This document shows, piece by piece, positions 20,652-30,641 of a stretch of 64,000 nt of DNA (the first letter of the stretch is position 1; the number at the start of each line of letters is the position of its first letter). A program made the position numbers and the translations under genes. Source of the stretch: Aeromonas veronii (lineage in GTDB: Bacteria; Pseudomonadota; Gammaproteobacteria; Enterobacterales; Aeromonadaceae); NCBI RefSeq assembly GCF_040215105.1, contig NZ_CP157875.1:2471501-2535500 (forward strand). The letters run 5' to 3'. Under the pieces are notes generated by a model, which saw only the letters and a list, made by a program, of their open reading frames with translations, did no database searches and was not told where the DNA came from.

Positions 20652-21173
20652 ATGATCGAATTCCTTCGCCGTATTGCCAGCCATCGGCTGGCATGGGGGC
20701 TGCTGGCGGCCTCAGCCCTGTTCCTCGAGCTGTGCGCCCTCTTCTTCCAGCATGTGCTGGGTCTGCACCCCTGCGTCATGTGCATCTACGAGCGGATCGC
20801 CATCTTTGGCGTGCTCGCGGCCGGTCTGCTCGGCATGGTCTCCCCGCAGAAATGGTATCTGCGTTGGAGCGCCCTGCTGCTGTGGGGTTACAGCGCCTTC
20901 TGGGGTCTGAAACTGGCACTCAAACATGTGGACTATCAGCTGAATCCCTCCCCCTTCAACGTGTGCGAAGGCTTTGTCGACTTCCCGAGCTGGGCGCCAC
21001 TGGATCAATGGATCCCCTGGCTCTTCTTCCCGGACGGGGACTGCAGCGAGATCACCTGGCAATTCCTGAGCTTCTCCATGCCCCAGTGGCTGATCGCCAT
21101 CTTCGCCGCCTATCTGCTGGTGTTCGTGGTGGTCGCCGTCGGCAACCTGGTCAAGGGACGTTGCTGCAACTGA
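20652..21173 (+). CDS. dsbB: Disulfide bond formation protein DsbB
   Basis: Inner-membrane quinone reductase that reoxidises DsbA. The product is 173 residues with four membrane helices. The two periplasmic cysteine pairs are visible: C41/C44 in CVMC and C105/C131 in the second loop. The C-terminus ends NLVKGRCCN, adding two further cysteines at the very end. Just this 3' end is repeated downstream in a 151-bp tandem array, where the stop codon TGA has become GGA in the extra copies. Confidence 0.95.
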   Translation: MIEFLRRIASHRLAWGLLAASALFLELCALFFQHVLGLHPCVMCIYERIAIFGVLAAGLLGMVSPQKWYLRWSALLLWGYSAFWGLKLALKHVDYQLNPSPFNVCEGFVDFPSWAPLDQWIPWLFFPDGDCSEITWQFLSFSMPQWLIAIFAAYLLVFVVVAVGNLVKGRCCN

Positions 21174-21195
21174 TCCGGTGATCGACCCTCCATAT

Positions 21196-21221
21196 AAAAG
21201 GGAGCCACCGGCTCCCTTTTT
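21196..21221 (+). terminator. Terminator of dsbB, first copy
   Basis: AAAAGGGAGCC / GGCTCCCTTTT, 11-bp stem with loop ACC and a T run. It lies 23 bp after the dsbB stop and is repeated 151 bp downstream. Confidence 0.88.
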
Positions 21222-21346
21222 CACATCTATTGTCATCGTTCATCGCCTTCACCACCCTTCTTTCCAGCCGGTGCTCGTGGGAGTGACCGTCAGCAACCTG
21301 GTCAAGGGTCGTTGCTGCAACGGATCCGGTGATCGACCCTCCATAT

Positions 21347-21372
21347 AAAAGGGAGCCACCGGCTCCCTTTTT
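21347..21372 (+). terminator. Terminator copy 2 in the tandem repeat
   Basis: Identical hairpin to the one at 21196-21221, carried by the second 151-bp unit. Confidence 0.85.
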
Positions 21373-21490
21373 CACATCTATTGTCATCGTTCATCGCCTT
21401 CACCACCCTTCTTTCCAGCCGGTGCTCGTGGGAGTGACCGTCAGCAACCTGGTCAAGGGTCGTTGCTGCAACGGATCCGGTGATCGACCC

Positions 21491-21529
21491 CCATAAAAAG
21501 AGGGAGCCAGTGGCTCCCTCTTTTTATGG
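21491..21529. terminator. Long bidirectional terminator dsbB/dedA
   Basis: A 17-bp perfect stem (arms 21491-21507 and 21513-21529, core AGAGGGAGC / GCTCCCTCT) with A and T tracts that make it work in both directions. It ends the convergent DedA gene on the minus strand and backs up the dsbB terminators. Confidence 0.9.
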
Positions 21530-21540
21530 GATTGTACCTA

Positions 21541-22194
21541 TCAGGAGGCGGGCTTGCCCGCACTGCGCCTGGCTTTCACCATACCGATGATCATGGGCAG
21601 CAAGGAGACTCCGATGATGCCGAAGATGAGCAGGGTGAAGTTGTGGCGCACCACAGGCAGGTTGCCGAAGAAGTGGCCGGCATAGACGAAGGAGAGCACC
21701 CACAACAGCCCCCCCACCAGATTGAAGGCCAGGAAGCGCGGATAGGTCATGGCTCCCATGCCCGCCACGAAGGGGGCGAAGGTGCGCACTATGGGCAAGA
21801 AGCGGGTGATGATGATGGTCTTGCCACCATGCTTGGCATAGAAGGCGTGGGTCTTCACCAGGTAGTCGCGGCGAAAGATCTTCGAATCCGGATTGCGAAA
21901 CAGCTGCTCCCCGAAGAAGTGCCCTATGGTGTAATTCACCACGTTGCCAAGCACGGCGGCGGCGATCAGCACGGCGGCCAGGGTGTGTACATCCAGCGCA
22001 CTGCCCACGGTGAGCGCCCCGGCGGCAAACAGCAGGGAATCCCCGGGCAGGAAGGGGGTCACCACCAGGCCGGTTTCACAGAAGATGATGAGGAACAGGA
22101 TGGCGTATACCCAGACGCCATAGTTTTCAAACAGCTCTTTCAGATGCACGTCGACGTGCAGAATAAAGTCAATCGCAAACAGGATCAGATCCAT
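21541..22194 (-). CDS. DedA family membrane protein
   Basis: Inner-membrane protein of the DedA/SNARE-associated (VTT) family, whose members act in lipid carrier recycling and proton-motive-force-linked envelope homeostasis. The product is 217 residues with several hydrophobic segments. Conserved features are [14 protein letters not shown], the [19 protein letters not shown] loop and [20 protein letters not shown] with its key arginines. It is most like the E. coli YqjA/YghB subgroup. The gene stands alone, with its terminator shared with dsbB. Substrate is not predictable from sequence alone. Confidence 0.9.
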   Translation of the reverse strand: MDLILFAIDFILHVDVHLKELFENYGVWVYAILFLIIFCETGLVVTPFLPGDSLLFAAGALTVGSALDVHTLAAVLIAAAVLGNVVNYTIGHFFGEQLFRNPDSKIFRRDYLVKTHAFYAKHGGKTIIITRFLPIVRTFAPFVAGMGAMTYPRFLAFNLVGGLLWVLSFVYAGHFFGNLPVVRHNFTLLIFGIIGVSLLPMIIGMVKARRSAGKPAS

Positions 22195-22325
22195 TTTTTC
22201 TTACCCATGAAGTGAACGGCGTGGAGTCTACGCCAATGCCCTGCACGTCACAATCCACAGCTGGGGCAGGAGATCCTGATTGATAAACCTGATGGTCATC
22301 TCACACGCAGATGGATGCACAGTGT

Positions 22326-22583
22326 TTATTCCAGCGCGTCCAGCCCCTTTCTGACCTCCGCGGGCAGACAGGACTCCCAGCCCCAGATCAGCACCAGCAA
22401 CAGGCTGAGGTCATCGAGCCAGCCCAGCAGCGGCACCACGTCGGGGATGAGATCCACCGGGCTGATGCCATAGAGCAGGATGAGGATCACCAGCCCCTTG
22501 GCCCACCAGGGGGTAGCAGGGTGGCGAAACCCGAAATAGAGGCGGCGCAGACGCCGCCAGATGAGCCAGCGTTTGCCGCTCAA
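22326..22583 (-). CDS. DUF1232 (YkvA-like) membrane protein
   Basis: An 85-residue protein with one central hydrophobic segment ([14 protein letters not shown]) followed by the DUF1232 signature [19 protein letters not shown]. Function is unknown; DUF1232 proteins are small membrane proteins. The ATG overlaps the uvrB stop by 4 bases, so the two are probably co-transcribed and translationally coupled. I infer no repair role from the position alone. Confidence 0.88.
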   Translation of the reverse strand: MSGKRWLIWRRLRRLYFGFRHPATPWWAKGLVILILLYGISPVDLIPDVVPLLGWLDDLSLLLVLIWGWESCLPAEVRKGLDALE

Positions 22584-24592
22584 CTCTCGATCAACTCGCT
22601 GCGCAGCCGCTGGATCTGATCCCGCATGGCGGCGGCCTGCTCGAACTCCAGATCCCGGGCGTGCTGGAACATCTGCTCTTCCATCCGTTTGATCTCCTTG
22701 CTGATCTCGCTGGCGGAGCGGGCATGGTACTCCCCTTGCGGCTCGGCGGCCTTGCGAGCCCCCTTGGCCGATTTGCCCGCCGTGCGGCTGCCCCCCATGT
22801 CCATCACATCCCCCACCGACTTGTTGAGCCCCTTCGGCGTGATGCCGTGCTCGAGGTTGTGGGCATGCTGCAGGGCGCGGCGCCGCTCCGTCTCCTCGAT
22901 GGCCACCTTCATGGAGTTGGTGATGGTATCCCCGTAGAGGATCACCTTGCCGTTGAGGTTGCGGGCCGCCCGGCCTATGGTCTGGATGAGAGAACGGGTG
23001 GAGCGCAGGAAGCCCTCTTTATCCGCATCCAGAATCGCGACCAGGGAGACCTCCGGCATGTCGAGCCCTTCGCGCAGCAGGTTGATGCCCACCAGCACAT
23101 CGAACTTGCCGAGACGCAGATCCCGGATGATCTCCACCCGCTCCACGGTATCGATGTCCGAGTGCAGGTAGCGCACCCGCACGTCGTGATCCGCCAGATA
23201 TTCGGTCAGATCCTCCGCCATCCGCTTGGTGAGCGTCGTGACCAGCACCCGCTCCTCCACCGCGACCCGCAAGCGGATTTCGGAGAGCAGATCGTCCACC
23301 TGGGTGGTGACCGGGCGCACCTCGATCTCGGGATCCAGCAACCCGGTCGGACGCACCACCTGCTGCACCACGTCGCCACCGGACTTCTCCAGCTCGTAGG
23401 GGCCGGGAGTCGCCGAGACAAACACCGTCTGGGGCATCAGGGCTTCAAATTCGTCGAACTTCAGCGGCCGGTTGTCCAGCGCCGAGGGGAGACGGAAGCC
23501 GTACTCCACCAGCGTCTCCTTGCGCGAGCGGTCACCCTTGAACATGGCGCCAATCTGGGGCACGGTCACGTGGGACTCGTCGATGATGAGCAGGCCGTCC
23601 CCCGGCAGGTAGTCGAACAGCGTGGGCGGCGGCTCGCCGGGGGCGCGTCCGGACAGATAGCGGCTGTAGTTCTCGATGCCGGAGCAGTAACCCAGCTCCT
23701 GCATCATCTCGATGTCGAACTGGGTACGCTGGGTGATGCGTTGCTCCTCCACCAGCTTGTTCAGGCTCATCAACTGCTCGCGACGCCCCTTGAGCTCCTC
23801 CTTGATGTGATCGATGGCCCCGAGGATGGTCTCCCGCGGCGTGGCATAGTGCGTCTTGGGATAAATGGTGTAGCGCACCACCGTCTGCTCGATGGCGCCG
23901 GTCAGGGGATCGAACTGGGAAAGCCGCTCCACTTCCTCGTCAAACAGCTCCACCCGCAGGGCCAGCTTGTCCGATTCGGCGGGATAGATGTCGATCACCT
24001 CTCCCCGCACCCGGAAGGTGCCACGCTGGAAGGCCACGTCGTTGCGGGTATATTGCAGCTCGGCGAGGCGGCGCAGGATGTCCCGCTGGTTGATCACATC
24101 CCCCACTTTGAGGTGCAGCATCATGCTGAGGTAGGCTTGGGGGTCTCCGAGGCCATAGATGGCCGAAACGGAGGCGACGATTACCACATCGCGCCGCTCC
24201 AGCAGCGCCTTGGTGGCCGACAGCCGCATCTGCTCGATGTGATCATTGATGGAGGCATCCTTCTCGATGAAGGTGTCCGTGGTCGGCACATAGGCTTCCG
24301 GCTGGTAGTAGTCGTAGTAGGAGACGAAATACTCCACAGAATTCTCTGGGAAGAACTCCTTCATCTCTCCATAGAGCTGGGCGGCCAGGGTCTTGTTCGG
24401 CGCCAGTATCATGGTGGGGCGATTGAGGGTGGCGATCACGTTGGCCATGGTAAAGGTCTTGCCCGAGCCGGTTACCCCGAGCAGCGTCTGGTGGGCGAGC
24501 CCCGACTCGATGCCATCGAGCAGGCGGGCGATCGCCGCGGGCTGATCCCCTGCGGGTTGAAACTGGCTGGCCAACTGAAATAACTTGCTCAT
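22580..24592 (-). CDS. uvrB: UvrABC excinuclease subunit B
   Basis: Damage-verifying helicase subunit of nucleotide excision repair that loads UvrC. The product is 670 residues (E. coli 673). Walker A GVTGSGKT lies at 39-46. The beta-hairpin [12 protein letters not shown], the [14 protein letters not shown] helicase motif, QTIGRAARN and a C-terminal UVR domain binding UvrC are all present. The chosen start [18 protein letters not shown] at 24590-24592 fits the family; the frame extends 26 codons further upstream without conservation. I found no LexA box in the upstream region, unlike E. coli uvrB. Confidence 0.97.
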   Translation of the reverse strand: MSKLFQLASQFQPAGDQPAAIARLLDGIESGLAHQTLLGVTGSGKTFTMANVIATLNRPTMILAPNKTLAAQLYGEMKEFFPENSVEYFVSYYDYYQPEAYVPTTDTFIEKDASINDHIEQMRLSATKALLERRDVVIVASVSAIYGLGDPQAYLSMMLHLKVGDVINQRDILRRLAELQYTRNDVAFQRGTFRVRGEVIDIYPAESDKLALRVELFDEEVERLSQFDPLTGAIEQTVVRYTIYPKTHYATPRETILGAIDHIKEELKGRREQLMSLNKLVEEQRITQRTQFDIEMMQELGYCSGIENYSRYLSGRAPGEPPPTLFDYLPGDGLLIIDESHVTVPQIGAMFKGDRSRKETLVEYGFRLPSALDNRPLKFDEFEALMPQTVFVSATPGPYELEKSGGDVVQQVVRPTGLLDPEIEVRPVTTQVDDLLSEIRLRVAVEERVLVTTLTKRMAEDLTEYLADHDVRVRYLHSDIDTVERVEIIRDLRLGKFDVLVGINLLREGLDMPEVSLVAILDADKEGFLRSTRSLIQTIGRAARNLNGKVILYGDTITNSMKVAIEETERRRALQHAHNLEHGITPKGLNKSVGDVMDMGGSRTAGKSAKGARKAAEPQGEYHARSASEISKEIKRMEEQMFQHARDLEFEQAAAMRDQIQRLRSELIES

Positions 24593-24676
24593 CACGACTC
24601 CCGGCAAAAACAGCAAGAAAGAAGTGTACCCCGAGTTGGGATATCTGGGTATCCACTCCGCCAGAGCCACCGACTA

Positions 24677-24705
24677 TTGACCTGGAAAAGCGAGCTCTGT
24701 ATAGT
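24677..24705 (+). promoter_or_regulatory. Promoter of tRNA-Asn
   Basis: TTGACC (24677-24682), 17-bp spacer, TATAGT (24700-24705), followed by a GC-rich discriminator (GCGTC) typical of stringently controlled stable RNA promoters. It lies 20 bp before the tRNA. Confidence 0.85.
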
Positions 24706-24724
24706 GCGTCTCCTTGCCTGATGT

Positions 24725-24800
24725 TCCCCCGTAGTTCAGTCGGTAGAACGGCGGACTGTTAATCCGTATGTCACTGGTTCAAGTCCAGTCGGGGGAGCCA
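24725..24800 (+). tRNA. tRNA-Asn (anticodon GTT)
   Basis: A 76-nt cloverleaf with acceptor stem TCCCCC(G) / (C)GGGGGA, D-loop AGTTCAGTCGGTAGA, anticodon GTT at 24758-24760, T-loop GGTTCAAGTCC and an encoded CCA end. It is nearly identical to E. coli tRNA-Asn outside the acceptor stem. Confidence 0.98.
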
Positions 24801-25574
24801 ATCTCCTCACCATCTCGGTGCAAGTTATCCACTTTAGTGCTTTCCTCTGCCAATTTTAATGCACAAGCCGATCCTCTCGGCGATCCTCCCTTTTGATCCC
24901 CCTCTTATCGCCGACAGCGTTTTCTCCTGTCGAGTATAACTATATGATTTTTATAGTAATATTTTTCTGTAGGTATTTTTTGAACAGCCCTTGCACCCCA
25001 GCATTGGCGCGGCCTGCAGCCTGATTGCCAAGTTTCATGAACAGGGTTATCCACAGATTCTGTGGGTAAGTGAGTCAAAGCCAATCAGGGCCTAGGTTAG
25101 CTGCAATCGCCACCGGCTTGGCGAGCGCAAAGACCCGTATCCCCATTTTCTCCTGTTTTTCTCCTCCCCCCTAAATGGGTTTCTGAGGGCCCGGCACATC
25201 CCCAGATGCCCCATTTGTGTCGCCATGCCAGATGCCATGGGTCACCCCCGCCAACCAGATCGGTGACACATGGGGGATCCGGTTTTCTTCGACCAGTCAA
25301 AAATGCTGAAAAACGTCTGCCACTACCCGCTGAACAGCAGGTAATAAATTGTCCACAGGGGGCAAAAGCCTCGGCCCGCCGACAGCAGAAATCACTCATT
25401 GACAGCGAGATGGGCAGTGATAAATATCGCTGCGACCCCCTTGGCATCCGCACCTCACCCCTCCCGGGTCGATCAGCCCCCACTTAACTGCCTGCCAGAC
25501 CACTTTGACGCTTCTCTCTTGCCATGGGATCCGGCACAATATCGGCCCCACTTTTTTCCTCGGTTCTTCCGGGC
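24801..25574. other. 774-bp spacer with DnaA boxes and an AT-rich tract
   Basis: No convincing gene: two overlapping open frames of 93 and 128 codons on opposite strands at 25097-25487 have neither ribosome sites nor recognisable products. The segment holds TTATCCACT (24825-24833), three GATC sites at 24870, 24882 and 24895, an AT-rich tract at about 24935-24983, TTATCCACA (25047-25055, a perfect DnaA box), TGTGGGTAA (25061-25069, one mismatch on the opposite strand) and TTGTCCACA (25349-25357). The promoter for the downstream antiporter must also be here, though I cannot place it. Confidence 0.55.
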
Positions 25575-27260
25575 ATGACCATAGATTTCGTGACACTGCT
25601 GCATCAAAGCGACTCCCTGCTGCTGTTCGTGGTACTGGCCTTCGGCCTGCTGCTGGGCAAGGTACGCATCGGTAATTTCCAGATAGGCAACACCATCGGG
25701 GTACTGTTCACCGCCCTGCTGTTCGGCCAGATGGGCTTCCAGTTCTCCACCTCCACCGAAAATGTCGGCTTCATGCTGTTCATCTTCTGCGTGGGGATAG
25801 AAGCCGGGCCCCACTTCTTCAGTGTCTTCCTGCGCGATGGCATCCACTACATCACCCTGACCCTGGTGATCCTGCTGAGCGCCCTGCTGCTCACCGTGGG
25901 ACTCGCCAAGTTCTTCAACCTGGGCCCCGGCATGGCCGCCGGCATCCTGGCGGGCTCCCTCACTTCGACCCCGGCGCTGGTCGGCGCCCAGGACGCCCTG
26001 CGCAGCGGGTTGCTCAACCTGCCCCACCAGACCGACATGCAATCCGTGCTCGACAACATGGGGATCGGCTATGCCCTGACCTATCTGGTGGGTCTGGTGG
26101 GCCTGATGCTGGTGGTACGCTACCTGCCCTCCCTGGCGAGGCTGGATCTCAACACCGAGGCGCAGAAGATTGCCCGCGAGCGGGGACTCTCCGACAGCGA
26201 GAACCGCAAGACTTACCTGCCCATCATCCGCGCCTACCGCGTCGGCCCCGAGCTTGCGGCCTGGATTGGCGGCCGCACACTGCGCGAGACCGGCATCTAT
26301 CCCCACACGGGCTGTTATGTGGAACGTATTCGCCGCAACGGCATCCTGGCGAGCCCGGATGGTGATGCGGTGATCCAGGAAGGGGACGAGATCGCACTGG
26401 TGGGCTACCCCGAGAGCCACGAGAAGCTGGACGTCAACTATCGCAACGGCAAGGAGGTGTTTGACCGCAACCTGCTGGACCTGCAGATCGTCACCGAAGA
26501 GATCGTCGTGAAGAATGACGCTGTGGTCGGCCGCCATCTGGTGGAGCTCAACCTCACCGAGAAGGGCTGCTTCCTCAACCGGGTGGTGCGCTCCCAGATA
26601 GAGATGCCCTTTGATCGCAACATCATGCTGCAAAAGGGTGACGTGCTGCAGATCAGCGGCGAGAAGCAGCGGGTCAAACTGCTGGCCAACAAGATTGGCT
26701 TCATCAGCATTCACAGTCAAACCACGGATCTGGTGGCCTTCGCGACCTTCTTCGTGTTGGGCCTGCTCATCGGCTCCGTCTCCCTGGTGTTCGGCCAGAT
26801 AGAGTTCGGCCTTGGCAACGCGGTCGGCCTGTTGCTGGCGGGGATCCTGATGGGCTATCTCAGGGCCAACCACCCCACGGTGGGCTATGTGCCGCCAGGA
26901 GCATTGCGCCTTGCCAAGGATCTCGGTCTCGCCGTCTTCATGGTGAGCACCGGTCTCAAGGCCGGTGGCGGCATCCTGGATCACCTGAGCGAGGTGGGTA
27001 TGGTTGTGCTCTTCTCCGGCATGCTGGTCACCACCCTGCCGGTGCTGGTGGGCTACCTGTTCGGGGTCTGGGTACTGAAGATGAACCCGGCCCTGCTGCT
27101 CGGGGCCATCACCGGGGCTCGTACCTGCGCTCCGGCCATGGACGTGGTCAACGAGGCCGCCAACAGCTCCATCCCGGCGCTCGGCTATGCGGGCACCTAT
27201 GCGGTAGCCAACGTCTTGCTGACGCTGGCGGGCTCCTTCATCATCGGCTTCTGGTTCTAG
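25575..27260 (+). CDS. ybjL: Putative YbjL-type transporter (AspT/YidE family)
   Basis: Inner-membrane protein of the aspartate:alanine antiporter family. The product is 561 residues, the same length as E. coli YbjL. Layout: about five hydrophobic segments with [18 protein letters not shown] and [17 protein letters not shown], then two RCK_C (TrkA-C) domains at about 205-285 and 290-375, then a second membrane block with [13 protein letters not shown] and [16 protein letters not shown]. The two membrane halves are related repeats typical of the family. The substrate of YbjL is not established, so a dicarboxylate or amino acid is only likely. I chose the ATG at 25575 from family length. Confidence 0.88.
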   Translation: MTIDFVTLLHQSDSLLLFVVLAFGLLLGKVRIGNFQIGNTIGVLFTALLFGQMGFQFSTSTENVGFMLFIFCVGIEAGPHFFSVFLRDGIHYITLTLVILLSALLLTVGLAKFFNLGPGMAAGILAGSLTSTPALVGAQDALRSGLLNLPHQTDMQSVLDNMGIGYALTYLVGLVGLMLVVRYLPSLARLDLNTEAQKIARERGLSDSENRKTYLPIIRAYRVGPELAAWIGGRTLRETGIYPHTGCYVERIRRNGILASPDGDAVIQEGDEIALVGYPESHEKLDVNYRNGKEVFDRNLLDLQIVTEEIVVKNDAVVGRHLVELNLTEKGCFLNRVVRSQIEMPFDRNIMLQKGDVLQISGEKQRVKLLANKIGFISIHSQTTDLVAFATFFVLGLLIGSVSLVFGQIEFGLGNAVGLLLAGILMGYLRANHPTVGYVPPGALRLAKDLGLAVFMVSTGLKAGGGILDHLSEVGMVVLFSGMLVTTLPVLVGYLFGVWVLKMNPALLLGAITGARTCAPAMDVVNEAANSSIPALGYAGTYAVANVLLTLAGSFIIGFWF

Positions 27261-27283
27261 CGATTTCGAGCCGACGTCATATC

Positions 27284-27308
27284 AAAAGGAGCCTCAGGGC
27301 TCCTTTTT
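27284..27308 (+). terminator. Terminator of the YbjL-type gene
   Basis: AAAAGGAGCC / GGCTCCTTTT, 10-bp stem, loop TCAG, then T run. Confidence 0.9.
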
Positions 27309-27438
27309 TCGTCACGGCGCTGCTTACCGCCAATTTGAATAGTGGAAACCGTGCTATGACGCCCCTCCAATCAAACCCAATAAGCTAAATCCCCCACAGT
27401 GCGCCGCTTACACTCTATAAAACGAGTGAGGTGTACGT

Positions 27439-28974
27439 ATGAAACGCTTATGGATTGTCATGATCTGGCTGTTCTGCTCCCTGAACCCCGTCTGGAGTGC
27501 CGAAGCAGACCAACAAGCCACCACGGATGAGGGATCGGATAAAAGCGCCCTGGAGTTTGACAGTGCCCAGCTCTCCAAACCCATGCGGGGCGATCTGGAT
27601 GCCATGCTGGAGCGACGAGCCATCCGGGTACTGACCACCTACAACAAGACCGGCTACTTCATCTACAAGGGAGTACAGCGGGGCGCCACCTACGACGCCT
27701 TCATGCAGGTGGAAAAGCGCCTCAACGAACAGCTCCGCAAGAAAAAAGCCATCAAGCGCAATCTCAAGGTGCACTTCGTCTTCATCCCCGTCGCTCGTGA
27801 AGCCCTGATCCCCGCCTTGCTCGAAGGCAAGGGGGACATCGCCGCCGCCAACCTCACCATCACCGACAAGCGCAAGCAGCAAGGGGTGGAGTTCTCCTCT
27901 CCCCTGATTGAAAACGTGCGCGAGTTGCTCATCTCGGGCCCCCAGTCTCCCAAGGTGGAGAGCGTCGCCGATCTCGGGGGACAGAGTGTCTATGTCAGGC
28001 CCTCGTCCAGCTATTACGACAGCCTGCTGGCCTATAACGCCGCCCGCAAGGCGGCGGGGGAACCCCTCATCGACCTCAGGCCCGCCTCCGAAGTGCTGGA
28101 AGACGAGGATCTGGTGGAGATGGTCAACGCAGGCCTGCTGCCCTTCATCGTGATGGATGAGCACAAGGCCCGTTTCTGGAAGAAGATCTTCCCGGCCATC
28201 CAGATCCACGAAGAGCCGGTGTTCCGCAGCGGGGGCATCATCGCCTGGGGGGTACGCAAGGAGAACACCCAGCTGCTCGCCATGCTCAACGAACAGATCA
28301 AGGCCCTGCGAGGCAAAGCCACCGGCGAAGCCATACTGGCGCGCTATCTCAAGCAGAACAAGTTCGTCAAGAGCGCCGCCGCCGAGGCCGAGCGCAAGAA
28401 GTTCCTGCAGGTGGTCGAGCTGTTTCGTGAATACGGCGAGAAATACGACGTGGACTGGCTGCTGGTCGCAGCCCAGGGCTATCAGGAGTCGGCCCTCAAC
28501 CAGAAGGCCCGCAGCCATGTGGGGGCCATCGGCATCATGCAGATCATGCCCGCCACCGGCAAGGGGTTGAAGGTGGGGGATATTCGCCAGCTGGAGCCCA
28601 ACATCCACGGCGGCGTCAAATACATGCGCTGGATGATCGATCACTACTATGCGGATGAGCCCATGACGGCGCTGGACAAGGCGCTCTTCTCGTTCGCCTC
28701 CTACAACGCGGGGCCGGCCCGGGTGGCGCGGCTGCGCACCGAGGCCAAGAAGCGGGGACTGGATCCCAACATCTGGTTCCACAACGTGGAGTATGTGGCG
28801 GCGGAGAAGATAGGGCCCGAGACCGTCACCTATGTGGGCAACATCTACAAGTACTACATCGCCTACAAGCTGGTGATGGAGCAGATGGCCCTCAGGAAGC
28901 AGGCCACCGACGCCCTCCAGGCACCGGGCAAGGAGAAGTCGGCTGAACAACCTTCCGGTGCCAGCAAAACCTGA
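27439..28974 (+). CDS. MltF-like membrane-bound lytic transglycosylase
   Basis: Periplasmic enzyme expected to cleave peptidoglycan glycan strands to 1,6-anhydro products. The product is 511 residues: a signal peptide (MKRLWIVMIWLFCSLNPVWS), an N-terminal solute-binding-protein (SBP_bac_3) domain at about 60-310 that in MltF is regulatory, and a C-terminal SLT lysozyme-like domain. The catalytic Glu lies in AAQGYQESALNQ, followed by AIGIMQIMPATGKGL and SYNAGPARVARLR. It is longer than E. coli MltF because of an acidic N-terminal linker and a C-terminal tail. I leave the symbol empty because identity to MltF proper is moderate. Confidence 0.85.
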   Translation: MKRLWIVMIWLFCSLNPVWSAEADQQATTDEGSDKSALEFDSAQLSKPMRGDLDAMLERRAIRVLTTYNKTGYFIYKGVQRGATYDAFMQVEKRLNEQLRKKKAIKRNLKVHFVFIPVAREALIPALLEGKGDIAAANLTITDKRKQQGVEFSSPLIENVRELLISGPQSPKVESVADLGGQSVYVRPSSSYYDSLLAYNAARKAAGEPLIDLRPASEVLEDEDLVEMVNAGLLPFIVMDEHKARFWKKIFPAIQIHEEPVFRSGGIIAWGVRKENTQLLAMLNEQIKALRGKATGEAILARYLKQNKFVKSAAAEAERKKFLQVVELFREYGEKYDVDWLLVAAQGYQESALNQKARSHVGAIGIMQIMPATGKGLKVGDIRQLEPNIHGGVKYMRWMIDHYYADEPMTALDKALFSFASYNAGPARVARLRTEAKKRGLDPNIWFHNVEYVAAEKIGPETVTYVGNIYKYYIAYKLVMEQMALRKQATDALQAPGKEKSAEQPSGASKT

Positions 28975-28998
28975 TGCTCGCCGGCATCAGATCACCAC

Positions 28999-29027
28999 GG
29001 CGGGGCCCACAGGGCCCCGCCTTCTTT
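28999..29027 (+). terminator. Terminator of the transglycosylase gene
   Basis: GGCGGGGCCC / GGGCCCCGCC 10-bp stem, loop ACA, followed by TTCTTTTT. Confidence 0.9.
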
Positions 29028-29159
29028 TTCACTCCTCACATCCGCCGTGACCAGAATGAACAAAATGGGCAGAACAGCCTTAATAGCCATTACGGCCAGA
29101 TTGTTTTCCAGACAGATACGATTAATTAATCTCCATGCAACAATCACAAGGAGAACACC

Positions 29160-30125
29160 ATGTTGCAAGGAACCTTCAAGCGCACCCTGCTCTGCTGTCT
29201 GCTGGGCGCCAGCCTCGGCGTGCAGGCCAAGATCGACGAAATTCACTTCCTGATCCCGGGTGGCGCTGGCGGCGGCTGGGACAACACGGCACGGGGAACC
29301 GGCGAGGCGCTGACCAAATCCGGCCTCATCACCACCGCCTCCTTCCAGAACATCTCCGCCGGGGGGGGCGCCAAGGCCATCGCCCACCTGATCGAAACCT
29401 CGGCGCAATCCGACAAGACCCTGATGGTCAACTCCACCCCCATCATCGTCAAATCCCTCTCCAAGGAGCTGCCGCAATCCTTCCGGGATCTCACGCCGGT
29501 CGCCGCCATCATCGCCGACTACCAGGCGCTGGCCGTACCGCTCGACTCCCCCTATCAGACCTGGCCCCAGCTGCTGGCGGCCTATGAAGCCAATCCCGCC
29601 AAGGTGAAGATCGCAGGCGGCTCCGCCCGGGGTAGCCTGGATCACCTGGTGGCCGCCATGACCTTCAAGAATGCGGGGGCCGATGCCAGCAAGCTGCGCT
29701 ACGTGGCCTATGATGCGGGCGGCAGCGCCATGGCCGCGGTCCTGGCGGGAGAAACCCAGGTGCTCTCCACCGGCTTTGGCGAGGCGATGGAAGCGGTCAA
29801 GTCCGGCCAGATGCGGATCCTCGGCATGACGGCGTCCGAGCGCATGCCGGATGCCAAAGACATCCCCACCTTCAGCGAGCAGGGCAACCCGACCGTGTTT
29901 GCCAACTGGCGCGGTTACTTCGCCTCCCCCAGTGTGAGCGCCGAGAAATCCGCCGAATTCGCCACCCTGCTCAAGCAGATGTATGACAAACCGGAGTGGG
30001 AAGCCGTGCGGGCGCGCAACAACTGGACCAACAGCTATCAGTCCGGTCCCGAGTTTGTCGCCTTCCTCAACAGCCAGGAGCAAGAGATCGGCGGCCTGAT
30101 GCGCGAACTCGGCTTCATCAAGTAA
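29160..30125 (+). CDS. tctC: Tripartite tricarboxylate transporter substrate-binding protein TctC
   Basis: Periplasmic binding protein of a TTT (Bug-type) transporter, capturing citrate or related tricarboxylates. The product is 321 residues with a signal peptide ending near VQA (residues 20-23). The Bug-fold motif FLIPGGAGGGWDNTARG lies at 30-46, and the ligand region holds GGSARGSLDHLVA and VAYDAGGSAMAAVLAGE. The start has AAGGAGAACACC upstream. It is the first gene of tctCBA; the actual substrate (citrate, tricarballylate or another) cannot be read from sequence. Confidence 0.92.
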   Translation: MLQGTFKRTLLCCLLGASLGVQAKIDEIHFLIPGGAGGGWDNTARGTGEALTKSGLITTASFQNISAGGGAKAIAHLIETSAQSDKTLMVNSTPIIVKSLSKELPQSFRDLTPVAAIIADYQALAVPLDSPYQTWPQLLAAYEANPAKVKIAGGSARGSLDHLVAAMTFKNAGADASKLRYVAYDAGGSAMAAVLAGETQVLSTGFGEAMEAVKSGQMRILGMTASERMPDAKDIPTFSEQGNPTVFANWRGYFASPSVSAEKSAEFATLLKQMYDKPEWEAVRARNNWTNSYQSGPEFVAFLNSQEQEIGGLMRELGFIK

Positions 30126-30170
30126 CCCCAACCCCGTGGCGGGCCCGGCCCGCCCATTGGAGTCATCATT

Positions 30171-30632
30171 ATGCACCTGACCAAGGAACGGTTCGGGGGG
30201 CTGCTGTTTTTGCTGCTCTCCCTCGCCTATGGCTATCACGCCACCCTGATCCCGGGCTACCCGGGGGACGAATATGAACCCTTTACCGCCAGCACCCTGC
30301 CCTATGCCCTGGCCGGCGTCGGCATCGTGCTCTCCCTGCTGCTGATGGCCTCCCCCGGCGGTGAGCGGCTGCAAAAAGAGTCCGGCAACTGGCGACTGGT
30401 GTTCGCCTTTCTGATCCTGATGATCATCTATGGCGTGGCCCTGACCTGGCTCGGTTTCTTGGTCGCCACCGTCTTGTTCCTCATCGCCGGGATCCGGCTG
30501 ATGGGTGAACCCAGCCTCGCCTTCGCCTGCAAGGTGAGCCTGCCCTTCACTCTCATCTTCTGGGCCCTGTTGACCAAGGGGCTCAATGTCTACCTCGAGC
30601 CGGGTCGGCTGTTCACCCAGTTGCTGGGATAA
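30171..30632 (+). CDS. tctB: Tripartite tricarboxylate transporter small membrane protein TctB
   Basis: Small integral membrane subunit of the TTT transporter. The product is 153 residues with four hydrophobic segments, matching TctB size and topology. Conserved elements are weak in this family; the assignment rests on YPGDEYEPFTASTLPYALAG near the N-terminus and on the position between tctC and tctA, with spacers of 45 and 9 bp. Confidence 0.88.
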   Translation: MHLTKERFGGLLFLLLSLAYGYHATLIPGYPGDEYEPFTASTLPYALAGVGIVLSLLLMASPGGERLQKESGNWRLVFAFLILMIIYGVALTWLGFLVATVLFLIAGIRLMGEPSLAFACKVSLPFTLIFWALLTKGLNVYLEPGRLFTQLLG

Positions 30633-30641
30633 GGAGAACCC

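Larger units (their letters stand above)
21143..21490 (+). repeat. 151-bp tandem repeat of the dsbB 3' end and its terminator, about 2.3 copies
   Basis: Units begin at 21143, 21294 and 21445. Each starts with the last codons of dsbB (AACCTGGTCAAGGG), runs through a terminator hairpin and about 70 bp of spacer. Copies 1 and 2 are almost identical after the stop region; copies 2 and 3 match over the shared part. Weaker similarity extends about 25 bp upstream into the codons of the last DsbB helix. The extra copies have lost the stop codon (TGA to GGA). The third unit breaks off at about 21490 and runs into a different terminator. Confidence 0.95.

Noticed and set aside
24801..25400. Chromosomal origin oriC
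   Set aside because: DnaA boxes and an AT tract are present, but flanking genes (uvrB, tRNA-Asn, ybjL) are not those of a gammaproteobacterial origin (mnmG/gidA, mioC, dnaA). A titration or minor DnaA site is the most I would suggest.
25097..25487. Two overlapping frames of 128 (minus) and 93 (plus) codons
   Set aside because: No ribosome sites, low-complexity products, they overlap each other in a spacer.
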